Origin: Candidatus Hydrogenedentota bacterium
Lineage (GTDB): Bacteria > Hydrogenedentota > Hydrogenedentia > Hydrogenedentales > SLHB01
Reading direction: 5' to 3'
NCBI GenBank assembly: GCA_013359265.1
Contig: JABWCD010000034.1
Span: 1-52,284, forward strand
DNA length: 52,284 nt
The notes below the pieces were generated by a model. That model saw only the letters and a list, made by a program, of their open reading frames with translations, was not told the origin of the DNA and searched no databases. The position numbers were made by a program, and so were the translations under genes. This document shows positions 14,708-23,463 of this stretch, one piece after another. The number at the start of each line of letters is the position of its first letter. The stretch's first letter is position 1.

Positions 14708-15466
14708 ATGAATAAGAGTTTCCTGATCGATATGGATGGCGTGCTCGTGAGCGGGCGCACCATCATACCGGGCGCGGACGCATTCATCCGCCGACTGGTA
14801 GACGCTGGTGTGGGGTTTCTTGTGTTAACCAACAATCCGCTTTATACGCAACGAGACCTGGCGCACCGGCTTCAGGTGAGCGGTTTGGATATCCCGGCAG
14901 AGAATATTTTCACGTCGGCCATGGCCACGGCGAAGTTTCTGCGCTCGCAGAAGGAGCGGGGCACGGCGTTTGTGATTGGCGAGAGCGGGTTGACCGGGCC
15001 GATCCACGATATCGGCTGGGTGATTACCGACCACGATCCGGAGTACGTGGTGCTGGGCGAAACGCTGACCTATAACTTCGAGATGGTGACGAAGGCGATC
15101 CGGTTTGTGGCGGGTGGCGCGCACTTCATTGCGACGAACCCGGACCCGGCGGGACCGAGCGAGGCGGGCATTGTGCCCGCGTGCGGGGCGATGGCGTCGC
15201 TCATCGAAAGCGCGAGCGGCATGAAGCCGTTTTTCGTGGGCAAGCCGAACCCGCTGATGATGCGGACGGCGCTGAAGCATCTCGGCGTACACAGCGACGA
15301 CGCGGTGATGGTGGGCGATCGGATGGACACCGATATCATTGCGGGCGTGCAGAGTGGATTGGAGACGATTCTTGTGTTGAGTGGGGTAACGTCGCGCGAA
15401 GCGATTCGACGGTATCCGTATCAGCCGACGCGCGTGGTCGGATCGGTGGCGGAGATTGTGGTGTAG
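14708..15466 (+). CDS. HAD-IIA phosphatase, NagD-like
   Basis: The product has 252 residues. All HAD motifs are present: DMDGVLV (motif I nucleophile and acid/base Asp), LTNNP (motif II), VGKPNPLMM (motif III Lys) and [10 protein letters not shown] (motif IV). The cap type and length match the NagD subfamily (ribonucleotide monophosphatase), whose members dephosphorylate UMP and similar compounds. ATG 14708 begins directly at the HAD core; the open frame from 14621 adds only non-conserved residues. A weak ribosome site (GAGG) lies about 12 nt upstream. The next gene (dehydrogenase, 15536) is 69 nt downstream on the same strand. Confidence 0.85.
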   Translation: MNKSFLIDMDGVLVSGRTIIPGADAFIRRLVDAGVGFLVLTNNPLYTQRDLAHRLQVSGLDIPAENIFTSAMATAKFLRSQKERGTAFVIGESGLTGPIHDIGWVITDHDPEYVVLGETLTYNFEMVTKAIRFVAGGAHFIATNPDPAGPSEAGIVPACGAMASLIESASGMKPFFVGKPNPLMMRTALKHLGVHSDDAVMVGDRMDTDIIAGVQSGLETILVLSGVTSREAIRRYPYQPTRVVGSVAEIVV

Positions 15467-15535
15467 ATGCGCGTCCTTGTCAGACGTGCCGATCCGGTCG
15501 GACGAGTCTGACCACGACCTGCAGGGAGAGACTTC

Positions 15536-16567
15536 GTGAAAGCCGTGAAATGGTTTGCTCCGCGCGATATGCGCATGGTGGAAATCGAAAAGCCGACGCC
15601 GAAACCGCACGAGGCGTTGGTCCGCATCGAGTCGACCGGCGTATGCGGATCGGACATGCACTATTTCGCGGAGGGCCGGATTGGGAAGTCAGTGCTGACG
15701 TCGCCGATCATACTCGGGCACGAGTACGCGGGGATCGTCGAAGGGGTCGGTGACGAGGCGGATGCTTCGTTAATTGGCAAGCGCGTCGCGGTAGAGCCGG
15801 GCATCCCCTGCATGCGGTGCGAATTCTGTCTGAAGGGCCACTACAACGTGTGTCCGAAGCTGACGTTTCCGGGCGGGCCGGGGAACGACGGGGCGTTGTG
15901 CGAGTACATCTGCGTACACGCGGCGTTTTGTTTTCCCGTGCCGGAGACGATGCCGGCGATGGAGGCGGCGATGATCGAGCCGCTGGCCGTTGCGCTGCAT
16001 GCGATCGATTTGGCCCACCTCAAGCCGGGAGAGACCGTCGCGATTCTGGGACTTGGTCCGATTGGCCTCTTGACTGCCCAAGCGGCTCGCTTGGCCGGCG
16101 CGGGGAAAATCTACGGTTGCGATCTTCACGACTATCGCGTCGACGCGTCACGAAAGTATGGCGTTGATGTTGCGTTCAACGCGGCCAATGAAGATACGAA
16201 TGGCGCAATCCTGCGCGAAACGGGCGGGCGCGGCGTTGATGTGGCGGTCGATTGCGCACGATCGTCGGAGACGCCGGGTATCGCGTGCCGAATCGCGCGG
16301 CCCGCCGGACGGTGCGTGCTGGTCGGCATTTCGGGAGAAGAAACCGGCGTCTTTCCGGTGGACGTGTCGCGGCGGAAGGAATTGACCGTCACGTGGTGCC
16401 GGCGATTCCTGTTCAATTTTCCGACGGCGATTGATCTCGTGGCGAGCGGGCGCGTGGACGTGAAGTCGATCATCACGCACTCGTATCCGTTGGAGCGATC
16501 GTTGGAGGCGTTCCATCTGGTGGAGCAGGCGGCGGACGGTGTGTTGAAGGCATCGATCGATCAGTAG
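15536..16567 (+). CDS. Zinc-dependent medium-chain dehydrogenase, L-iditol/sorbitol 2-dehydrogenase-like
   Basis: The product has 343 residues. GVCGSDMHYF supplies the catalytic-zinc Cys, and GHEYAGIVEGVG the His and Glu pair. CMRCEFCLKGHYNVC is the four-Cys structural zinc lobe. LGLGPIGLLTAQAARLAGA is the NAD(P)-binding Rossmann loop. It belongs to the polyol dehydrogenase branch of MDR enzymes (sorbitol, xylitol, threonine dehydrogenases); the precise polyol is not determined by these motifs. Start is GTG 15536 with GGGAGAG 8 nt upstream. It would oxidise a sugar alcohol to a ketose in the cytoplasm. Confidence 0.85.
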   Translation: MKAVKWFAPRDMRMVEIEKPTPKPHEALVRIESTGVCGSDMHYFAEGRIGKSVLTSPIILGHEYAGIVEGVGDEADASLIGKRVAVEPGIPCMRCEFCLKGHYNVCPKLTFPGGPGNDGALCEYICVHAAFCFPVPETMPAMEAAMIEPLAVALHAIDLAHLKPGETVAILGLGPIGLLTAQAARLAGAGKIYGCDLHDYRVDASRKYGVDVAFNAANEDTNGAILRETGGRGVDVAVDCARSSETPGIACRIARPAGRCVLVGISGEETGVFPVDVSRRKELTVTWCRRFLFNFPTAIDLVASGRVDVKSIITHSYPLERSLEAFHLVEQAADGVLKASIDQ

Positions 16568-16604
16568 GGTGGGAAGCAAAGCTTCTCAAGGTGTTGGGGG
16601 AATA

Positions 16605-17993
16605 ATGAAGAAGATACTGAAGTGGGCGGCGGGGGTGCTGCTAGCGCTGGTCGTATTGTTTGTGACGTTCGTGGGGCCTTGGCCGACATATGGATCGAGC
16701 GACGTGACGCAGGAGCCATATTTCGAGGAGGTCGTGGCAAAGATTGACGCGAACGTCGCGGAATCGACGATTGCCGCGGAGGTGGGCCCGCTGCGCGCGG
16801 GGTGGGCCAAGGAAATCATCACGCCGCCGGTCGGCACCCCGTTGTCGGGATTTGGCGATCGCGAAGGCAAACCGTCCACGGGCGTTCACGACGACGTGTA
16901 CGTGCGCGCGCTGGCGTTGGGCGAAGACAACGACACGGTCGTTATCGTTGGCTCGGACATGTTGATCGTGCCGAACAACATCGCGGACATCGCTCGCGCG
17001 GACGTCGCGGCTGAAACGCCGCTGACGCCGAACGACATTCTGTTCAACGCCTCGCATACGCATTGCGGGCCGGGCGCGTGGGCGCCGGGGTTCGCCGGCA
17101 CTGCATTTTCGGGTGCGTACGACGAAAAGGTAATGACCGACATCGCCCACGCATTCGGCCGCGCGATCGTGGCTGCGTACAAAGCGATGGAGCCGGCGGA
17201 GATCGCGCACGGAACGCTCGATGTGCCGGAGTTCATCCGCAATCGCGTACGCGACGCGGGCACGGACAATCAGTTGAAGTACTTGATTGCGAAACGGAGC
17301 GACGGGGACATGTGCTATCTTGCGTCGTACTCCGCGCATCCGACAGTGTTGGGCGGCGGCACAATGCAATTCTCAGCGGACTACCCGGGCTTCTTGTACC
17401 GCTATATTGAATCGCAGACAAAGCAATTCTCGATGTATCTCGGCGGCGCCGTGGGCAGCATGGGGCCGCGATCGGGCGGCAGCGGCGACGGGTTCGCGAA
17501 GGCGCAACACATGGGCGAATCACTGGCGCAAAAAATTCTCGTGGACGCGGAGAAAGCCGAGTTCGTCAATCGCGCGGAGATCGCATCGGTGGGATTTCCA
17601 TTCGAGACGCCGTCGCTCCAAATGTGCCCGACGGGACGGAGTTGGCGGTTGTCGCCATTCCTGATTCCGATGCTCGGCATCGATAATATCGCGTGGGTGC
17701 AGGGCGTGCGCGTGGGCGATATGTTCTTCTACGGCACGCCGTGCGACATGAGCGGCGAGATCGCCGTGGACATGAAGCAATGGGCCAAGGGCAAGGGAGT
17801 TGATTTGTGGGTGCTGAGCTTCTGCGGGGATTACATCGGGTATGTGTCGCCGCAGAAGTATTACTGGACGGCCGATCCGAAGGGCGACGAACAGTACGAA
17901 ATGTACATGATGTCTTGGTTTGGTCCGAACCAGGAACCCTTCTTCACCGAAACGATGGAAACAATGGTGGAGAGAATGTACGAGGCGCTGTGA
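16605..17993 (+). CDS. Neutral/alkaline ceramidase-like hydrolase, membrane-anchored
   Basis: The product has 462 residues. An N-terminal membrane segment (WAAGVLLALVVLFVTFVG) has no obvious cleavage site, so it is likely a signal anchor with an extracytoplasmic domain. The rest matches the N-terminal catalytic domain of neutral/alkaline ceramidases (PF04734): AGWAKEIITPPVGTPLSGFG, ASHTHCGPGAW (zinc-binding His pair) and ASYSAHPTVLGG. The C-terminal immunoglobulin-like domain of full-length ceramidases is absent, as in many bacterial homologues of unknown substrate. ATG 16605 has GGGGG 5 nt upstream; an in-frame GTG at 16569 is less likely. An N-acyl amide or related ester substrate is inferred. 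Confidence 0.8.
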   Translation: MKKILKWAAGVLLALVVLFVTFVGPWPTYGSSDVTQEPYFEEVVAKIDANVAESTIAAEVGPLRAGWAKEIITPPVGTPLSGFGDREGKPSTGVHDDVYVRALALGEDNDTVVIVGSDMLIVPNNIADIARADVAAETPLTPNDILFNASHTHCGPGAWAPGFAGTAFSGAYDEKVMTDIAHAFGRAIVAAYKAMEPAEIAHGTLDVPEFIRNRVRDAGTDNQLKYLIAKRSDGDMCYLASYSAHPTVLGGGTMQFSADYPGFLYRYIESQTKQFSMYLGGAVGSMGPRSGGSGDGFAKAQHMGESLAQKILVDAEKAEFVNRAEIASVGFPFETPSLQMCPTGRSWRLSPFLIPMLGIDNIAWVQGVRVGDMFFYGTPCDMSGEIAVDMKQWAKGKGVDLWVLSFCGDYIGYVSPQKYYWTADPKGDEQYEMYMMSWFGPNQEPFFTETMETMVERMYEAL

Positions 17994-18070
17994 GATGAGG
18001 AATGAGTGCTATCGCGGCATCAAGGCTGAGTGCTCCGCGTTTTCATGCGTTAACCGCCCTTCGCCGCGGA

Positions 18071-18895
18071 CTACTCCGCGGTGCTTCCGGTGCGATACCC
18101 CGCAAGATCGAGCGTGACGTACTTGTAACCCGCCGCGGTCACATCGCGCACGACGGCCTGACGCGTTGCTTCATCCACCAGCTTTGGAATGTCAATCGGA
18201 TCAATCTCGATGCGGCAGGTGTCGCCGTGATGGCGCGCGCGGTACTGTTTGAAGCCGAGGCGCTTTAGGGCCTCTTCCGCGCGCTCGACCTTTGCGAGGT
18301 CCTCGACGGTGACGCGCGTACCAACCGGAAAGCGCGAAGACAGGCAAGCGAACGACGGCTTGTCGTGGGTCGGCAAGCCACGCTGTTCGCTGAGGGCGCG
18401 GATTTCGGACTTCGTCAATCCCACTTCCACGAGGGGCGACACCACGCGGAACTCTTTGGCGGCTTTTGCGCCAAGGCGCGTCGTATCGGCAAGATCGTCG
18501 ACAATCTCGCCGTACGCCAGGATCGCGATGCCGGAATTCTCGGCGTACTCGCGCATTTTTCCGAACAATTCCGAACGGCAGTAGTAGCAGCGCGTGCCGT
18601 CATTCCTTAAATAGTCTTCATTTGCGAACTCGTCCGTGAAAAGCACTTCAAAATTCCAGCCGCGGCCTCGCGCGAGTTCAGTGGCTTCGGCGACTTCCGA
18701 ACGCGGCACACTTGGCGAATCGCCGAGCAGGATGCGCGCGCGCTGGCCAAGCGCTTCGTTCGCGACATCGGCGAGGTAGGCCGAATCGACGCCGCCGGAA
18801 TATGCGACCGCGAGCGCGCCGTACTCCGCGAGCAGCGACTGAAGGGCGGATTCCTTCATCATGATCGATGGGTCAATCGCGCGTACGGCGTTCAT
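18071..18895 (-). CDS. larE: ATP-dependent sacrificial sulfur transferase LarE
   Basis: The product has 274 residues. VAYSGGVDSAYLA is the PP-loop of the ATP pyrophosphatase superfamily. RCYYCRSELF and FACLSSRFPVGT supply three cysteines. LarE proteins with three such cysteines (Thermotoga type) bind a 4Fe-4S cluster, while the Lactobacillus type uses a single sacrificial Cys; this one resembles the former. LarE inserts sulfur into the nicotinic-acid-derived pincer ligand of the nickel-pincer cofactor. No larA, larB or larC is in the window. It lies 2 nt behind mtaB, in the pepA-mtaB-larE unit. Confidence 0.85.
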   Translation of the reverse strand: MNAVRAIDPSIMMKESALQSLLAEYGALAVAYSGGVDSAYLADVANEALGQRARILLGDSPSVPRSEVAEATELARGRGWNFEVLFTDEFANEDYLRNDGTRCYYCRSELFGKMREYAENSGIAILAYGEIVDDLADTTRLGAKAAKEFRVVSPLVEVGLTKSEIRALSEQRGLPTHDKPSFACLSSRFPVGTRVTVEDLAKVERAEEALKRLGFKQYRARHHGDTCRIEIDPIDIPKLVDEATRQAVVRDVTAAGYKYVTLDLAGYRTGSTAE

Positions 18896-18897
18896 GA

Positions 18898-20211
18898 TTA
18901 GGCCGTCACACCAGCAGTGGCGCTGCCGACGGCGTAGTCGCCATGAATGTTCTCGATATAGACCATACGGAGTTCGTTCTCCAGTCGCTCATTGGAACGA
19001 ACGGCGACACGAATATAATTCCCCGTATAGCCGACCCACGCGCCGTTTTCTTCGTGCTCGAACAGGACTTCAACATCGCGGCCGATGTGGTCCGCGTAGA
19101 AATCGTGGCGCTTTCCGGCGCTGATACGGCGGATGCGCGCACTGCGCAACGCTTTCGTTTGCGGAGCGACTTTGTTCGCCATGCGCGCGGCCGGGGTGCC
19201 GGAGCGTTCGCTGTAAGCGAAAACATGGGCATAGTCAATGGGGGCGGACTCAAGGAGTGACGCGGTCTCATCGAATTCCGCGTCACCTTCGCCCGGCATG
19301 CCGACCATGATGTCCGCGCCGATGCAAATCCCGGGAACGGACGTGTCCGCCGCGCGGATAAAATCAAGATATTCCTCGCGCGTATAACGCCGTTTCATGG
19401 CGGCAAGCACGGCGTTCGAGCCGGATTGCAGCGGAACGTGCAGATGCGCCACGAGCGCATGAGTTGGATCGTTCATGCGTTCCAACAACGCGGCGGGAAT
19501 TGTCGTAGGCTCGATGGAACTGATGCGGATGCGCGCTAGACCCGGAATCTCGTTCAGCGCGTCCACGACGTCGACAATTGTGTTTTCATTAAAGACGTAC
19601 GTACCTACGTTTACACCGGTGAGAACGAGTTCCTTCGCGCCGCGTTCGATGAGCTGGCGCGCCTCGGCCAACAGGTTGTTCCATTCGCGGCTGCGCGCAC
19701 GTCCGCGCGCGAAGGGGATAATGCAAAAACTGCACATGAAGTCGCAGCCGTCCTGTATCTTCAGGTTCGCGCGCCGCGCAGTAGGCGACTCCCCAATGAC
19801 TTCAATGGTGAAATCGTCGCGTTCGATACGATCGCGAATGATTAGGGGGATATCGTTCTTGCCGTGCGCGACGTATGCGAGCACATTCAGTTTTTCCTGA
19901 TTGCCGACGATGAGATCGACGCCGTCGATTTGGGAAAGGGCCTGGTGCCCCATCTGCGAATAGCAGCCGATGACGGCGGTGTACGCGTGCGGGTTCGTGC
20001 GAATGAACGAGCGGACGAGTTGGCGCGATTTGGAATCGGCTTCGCCGGTGACGGTACAGGTGTTGATGATGCCGAGGTCCGCCGGCTCGCCAAAAGGCAC
20101 GATATCGTATCCCGCCGCGCTGAGTTGTTCCGTGAGAATCGCGGATTCGGATTGGTTCAGGCGGCACCCCAGCGTGTGGACGGATGCGCGCTTGCGGGAC
20201 ACGGCGATCAT
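18898..20211 (-). CDS. mtaB: tRNA t6A37 methylthiotransferase MtaB (MiaB-like radical SAM)
   Basis: The product has 437 residues. The N-terminal UPF0004 domain has TLGCRLNQSES, INTCTVTGEADSKSRQLVR and VIGCYSQ, which provide the auxiliary-cluster cysteines. The radical SAM motif is IQDGCDFMCSFCIIPFARG (CxxxCxxC). A TRAM domain ends the protein (HIGRDVEVLFEH). TLGCRLNQSES is the MtaB branch signature rather than MiaB or RimO. It methylthiolates t6A37 in ANN-decoding tRNAs to ms2t6A. ATG 20211 overlaps the pepA stop as ATGA, so the two are translationally coupled; the longer frame to 20481 lies inside pepA and is not used. Confidence 0.9.
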   Translation of the reverse strand: MIAVSRKRASVHTLGCRLNQSESAILTEQLSAAGYDIVPFGEPADLGIINTCTVTGEADSKSRQLVRSFIRTNPHAYTAVIGCYSQMGHQALSQIDGVDLIVGNQEKLNVLAYVAHGKNDIPLIIRDRIERDDFTIEVIGESPTARRANLKIQDGCDFMCSFCIIPFARGRARSREWNNLLAEARQLIERGAKELVLTGVNVGTYVFNENTIVDVVDALNEIPGLARIRISSIEPTTIPAALLERMNDPTHALVAHLHVPLQSGSNAVLAAMKRRYTREEYLDFIRAADTSVPGICIGADIMVGMPGEGDAEFDETASLLESAPIDYAHVFAYSERSGTPAARMANKVAPQTKALRSARIRRISAGKRHDFYADHIGRDVEVLFEHEENGAWVGYTGNYIRVAVRSNERLENELRMVYIENIHGDYAVGSATAGVTA

Positions 20212-21698
20212 GATTGCGTGTCCGACTCGTTCCGGAGCCATTCGCTCAGCAGGCGCACGCCGTACCCGCTCGCGTATTTCGTGTCCAGATACGAGACATT
20301 CTTCGCGCCCCACGCAGTGCCGGCCATGTCGATATGCGCCCACGGCGTGTCGCCCACAAACTCCTTCAAGAACACACCGCCGACGATCGAGCTTGCCTGG
20401 CGCGACGGGCCAATGTTGCAGATGTCGGCGTGTTCGCCTTCGATCATTTTCGTGTAATCTTCCCACAACGGAAAACGCCACACGCGCTCGCCCGTCTGGT
20501 TCGCCGCGGACTCGATACCACTATACAGTGCGTCGTCAGTCGCCATGACGCCCGCGGCGTGGTGGCCCAGCGCGACAATGACGCCGCCGGTCAGCGTGGC
20601 GACATCGACGATCTTGTCAGGCGCGTAATGGTCGACGGTATACGCGAGTGCGTCACTCAGCACAAGGCGGCCTTCGGCGTCAGTGTTGTGGACCTCGATT
20701 GTCGTGCCGTTGTACGCGCGGACGATGTCGCCGGGCTTTTGCGCGTTGCCATCGACGCAGTTTTCGGCGGACGGAACGACGCACAACACATTGATATTTG
20801 GCCGCGTTTGACCGACGGTCTTCATCGCGCCGAGCACGGCGGCCGCGCCGCACATGTCGTACTTCATTTCGTGCATGCTATCGGAAGGCTTGATGCTGAC
20901 GCCGCCGGTGTCGAAGGTAATGCCTTTTCCGACGAGTGCAACGGTCGGTGCGTCGTGCGCGACGTGGTAGGAGATCACAATAAGTTTAGGCGGCTCTTTG
21001 CTGCCCTTCGCAACGCCGAGAAGCGCGTTCATGCCGAGTTCCGCCATGCGGCCCGCATCGAGGCACTCGTAGCCGAGCTTGTATTTCTCCGCAATGGTGT
21101 GCGCTTCGAGCGCGAGCTGGGCCGGGGTCATGTCGTTCGATGCGGCGTTTGCAAGATCGCGGGCCCAGTTTGCATTCGCGCAGACGCGCGCGGCGTAACG
21201 ACACGCATCAAGCTCGCCCGTCAACGCCTTGGCTTTCTCGCTGACCAGCGCAACGTCGTCGATTGCCCCGGTGAACGCGTCGGGATCGGGCTTCTTGTAG
21301 CGTTCGAAACGGTACTGCCCCAACGCAATGCCTTCGATAAACGCGGGGACAGGCCAAGGCGTCGAGCAGTCGACGACCGCACGCGTGACGCGATACGTGC
21401 GCAAGGCGTCGATGCCCTTTCCGGCGGCGCGTCGAATCTTTTCCGCATCCGGCGATGCGTCATCACCCAGGCCGACAAGCAGAATTCCGGCGACACCGTC
21501 CCCGGACGTTGGAAGAAAAATGGACTCGCCCACTTTACCCGTAAACGCACCGCGTTCGCGCGCAGCAGCGACCTGCGCGCGGCCGGCTTCGTCCAACAGT
21601 GGCGGCGCAGCCGTCGCCTCGCTCCGCTGCGGAACGACAAGACACGTAGCGCAGTCGGGGCGCTTCCATTCGGATGGCGTTGTAACGTGGATTTCCAT
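20208..21698 (-). CDS. pepA: Leucyl aminopeptidase (peptidase family M17)
   Basis: The product has 496 residues, normal for M17. The catalytic domain shows VGKGITFDTGGVSIKPS (metal-binding Asp and the Lys), MKYDMCGAAAVLGAM and the family signature NTDAEGRLVLSDALAY. The N-terminal macro-like domain occupies the first 170 residues. It is a cytosolic hexameric two-metal peptidase releasing N-terminal residues from peptides; in E. coli PepA also binds DNA, but nothing here tests that. It is the first gene of the pepA-mtaB-larE unit. Confidence 0.92.
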   Translation of the reverse strand: MEIHVTTPSEWKRPDCATCLVVPQRSEATAAPPLLDEAGRAQVAAARERGAFTGKVGESIFLPTSGDGVAGILLVGLGDDASPDAEKIRRAAGKGIDALRTYRVTRAVVDCSTPWPVPAFIEGIALGQYRFERYKKPDPDAFTGAIDDVALVSEKAKALTGELDACRYAARVCANANWARDLANAASNDMTPAQLALEAHTIAEKYKLGYECLDAGRMAELGMNALLGVAKGSKEPPKLIVISYHVAHDAPTVALVGKGITFDTGGVSIKPSDSMHEMKYDMCGAAAVLGAMKTVGQTRPNINVLCVVPSAENCVDGNAQKPGDIVRAYNGTTIEVHNTDAEGRLVLSDALAYTVDHYAPDKIVDVATLTGGVIVALGHHAAGVMATDDALYSGIESAANQTGERVWRFPLWEDYTKMIEGEHADICNIGPSRQASSIVGGVFLKEFVGDTPWAHIDMAGTAWGAKNVSYLDTKYASGYGVRLLSEWLRNESDTQS

Positions 21699-21825
21699 GT
21701 AGTGTTGCCCTTGCGATTAACACATTATCGTAGCGAATTGGGGTGAAACCGGGCAAACGTGGGTCAGTTTTGAGTGCCGCGGCGTACTGTCAAGCGGGCG
21801 TCGCGCACGGAAAACGTAGGCGCTG

Positions 21826-22722
21826 CTAAAACGACGCGAGGCGTTGGAACTCGGCGAAGCGTTTGTCGATGTCGGCGCGGGTGATTTCGGCGAGGCGGTC
21901 TGGCCCAAACTTCTCGCAGGTGAAGGACGCCGCGACGCTGCCGTACACGACGGCACGGCGCAGCGTGGCGTCGTCGGTTTTGCCCGTTCCCGCAAGGTGG
22001 CCGAGAAATCCGCCGGCGAACGTATCCCCCGCGCCGGTGGGATCGACGACCTCCTCGAGCAAGTAGGCCGGCGCGCTGAATGCGCCGGATTCCGGAAACA
22101 GCAGGCAGCCGTGTTCGCCTTTCTTGACGACGATGATGCGCGGACCCAGTGCTTTGATTTCGCGCGCGCCTTTCACGAGGTTCGTCTCACCGGTGAGGAG
22201 CTTTACTTCGGAATCGTTGATGATAAGCACGTCAACGCGCTTCAAGACCTGTTTGAGATCGTCGAGCGCGATGTTGATCCAGAGGTTCATCGTGTCGAGG
22301 CCGGTGAACCGCGGCCGCGCCTGCTCAAGCACTTCAAGTTGCAGCGACGGATGGATGTTGCCCAGAAACAGAAACGGCGCATCTTTCGCGGCGTCGGGAA
22401 GTTTCGGGTGGAAATGTTCGAAGACGTTGAGCTGCGTTTCGATCGTGTCGCGATCGTTCATGTTTTCGTGGTACCGGCCCGTCCAGCGAAACGTGCGGCC
22501 CGGTGCGCGTTCGAGGCCATCGAGATTAATGCCCTTCGATTCGAGCAGTGCAACATGACGATCGGGAAAATCGTCGCCGACTACGCCGACGAGATTCACC
22601 TGCGCGAAATTGGACGCGGCCAGCGAGAAATAGGTCGCGGCCCCGCCCAGGCCTTCGTCGTTACGGCCGGCCGGCGTTTCCACGGTGTCGAGTGCAACGG
22701 AACCGACGACGGTAATGCTCAT
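21826..22722 (-). CDS. PfkB-family sugar/nucleoside kinase
   Basis: The product has 298 residues. The N-terminus ITVVGSVALDTVETP, the substrate-side LGGAATYFSLAAS and the C-terminal DPTGAGDTFAGGFLGHLA (anion hole and catalytic Asp) place it in the ribokinase/PfkB family. WTGRYHENMNDRDT is a lid-region feature of a subgroup often annotated sugar kinase. The substrate cannot be read from sequence. AGGGAG precedes ATG 22722. It is separated from pepA by 127 nt. Confidence 0.85.
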   Translation of the reverse strand: MSITVVGSVALDTVETPAGRNDEGLGGAATYFSLAASNFAQVNLVGVVGDDFPDRHVALLESKGINLDGLERAPGRTFRWTGRYHENMNDRDTIETQLNVFEHFHPKLPDAAKDAPFLFLGNIHPSLQLEVLEQARPRFTGLDTMNLWINIALDDLKQVLKRVDVLIINDSEVKLLTGETNLVKGAREIKALGPRIIVVKKGEHGCLLFPESGAFSAPAYLLEEVVDPTGAGDTFAGGFLGHLAGTGKTDDATLRRAVVYGSVAASFTCEKFGPDRLAEITRADIDKRFAEFQRLASF

Positions 22723-22788
22723 GACGCTCCCTGTACTGTAATCCTTGATACTGACAAATCGAATGTGCCGAACGACCGAGAACGCCCC

Positions 22789-23292
22789 TCATCGATCCAG
22801 TGCCGCGAGCAAACCAATCTGACCGCGGTGGTATGAATCGTGGAGGACCATGATGTTGAGCGTCTTGCCGACGCTGCTGAAGTGTTGGCGCAGGGGCTCG
22901 GGGATGCGGCCCGGCAGCGGCTTCGGCAAATCGGCTTCGGAAAGTTTTGAGACGCCTTCGACCGCCGTATCGAGCGCCTTCGTATAGACGCCAACGACTT
23001 CATCCCACGACGGATAGTCCGCGGCGTTCGGGCTCACCGGATCGCCGCCGCCGAAGTCGGGGGCGAACTTCTTGCCAAAGCCCTTTGGCGTCATGCTCTC
23101 GCCGTTGAGCGCCCACTGAATCATGACGACGTTCGCGGTGTTGGCGAGATGCCCGAGCAACCAAAGGGGATGCGCTTTGGCCGGGCGCAATTGCACCAGA
23201 CGGCCCGCTTCCGGCACGCCGGAAGCAGTCTTGAGCGTGTGCTCGCGGCAGAACGACAGTTGTTCGACGAGAAGTTCAATTTTGGAATCCAT
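22789..23292 (-). CDS. DinB-family (DUF664-type) metal-binding protein
   Basis: The product has 167 residues forming a four-helix bundle. Three conserved histidines that bind a divalent metal in DinB/YfiT proteins are visible: HLANTANVV (about residue 48) and VLHDSYHRGQIGLL near the C-terminus. The family includes thiol-transferases for bacillithiol/mycothiol and proteins of unknown activity. No substrate can be assigned. It lies 66 nt upstream of the PfkB gene on the same strand. Confidence 0.8.
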   Translation of the reverse strand: MDSKIELLVEQLSFCREHTLKTASGVPEAGRLVQLRPAKAHPLWLLGHLANTANVVMIQWALNGESMTPKGFGKKFAPDFGGGDPVSPNAADYPSWDEVVGVYTKALDTAVEGVSKLSEADLPKPLPGRIPEPLRQHFSSVGKTLNIMVLHDSYHRGQIGLLAALDR

Positions 23293-23463
23293 GACGGGCC
23301 CCTCATTCGTTCACGCACCGAGGCGAGACTATAGCGCAGCGGCGGGGGGAATCCCAAGTGGTGCGATTGGAGGAGTACAAGCTGACGGAAGAACGGGACG
23401 TTGGGCGATTGGTAGTGACTTGCGACTGCGCTGCTCCGGCGTTAGGCGCGGGCCGGACCTTGT

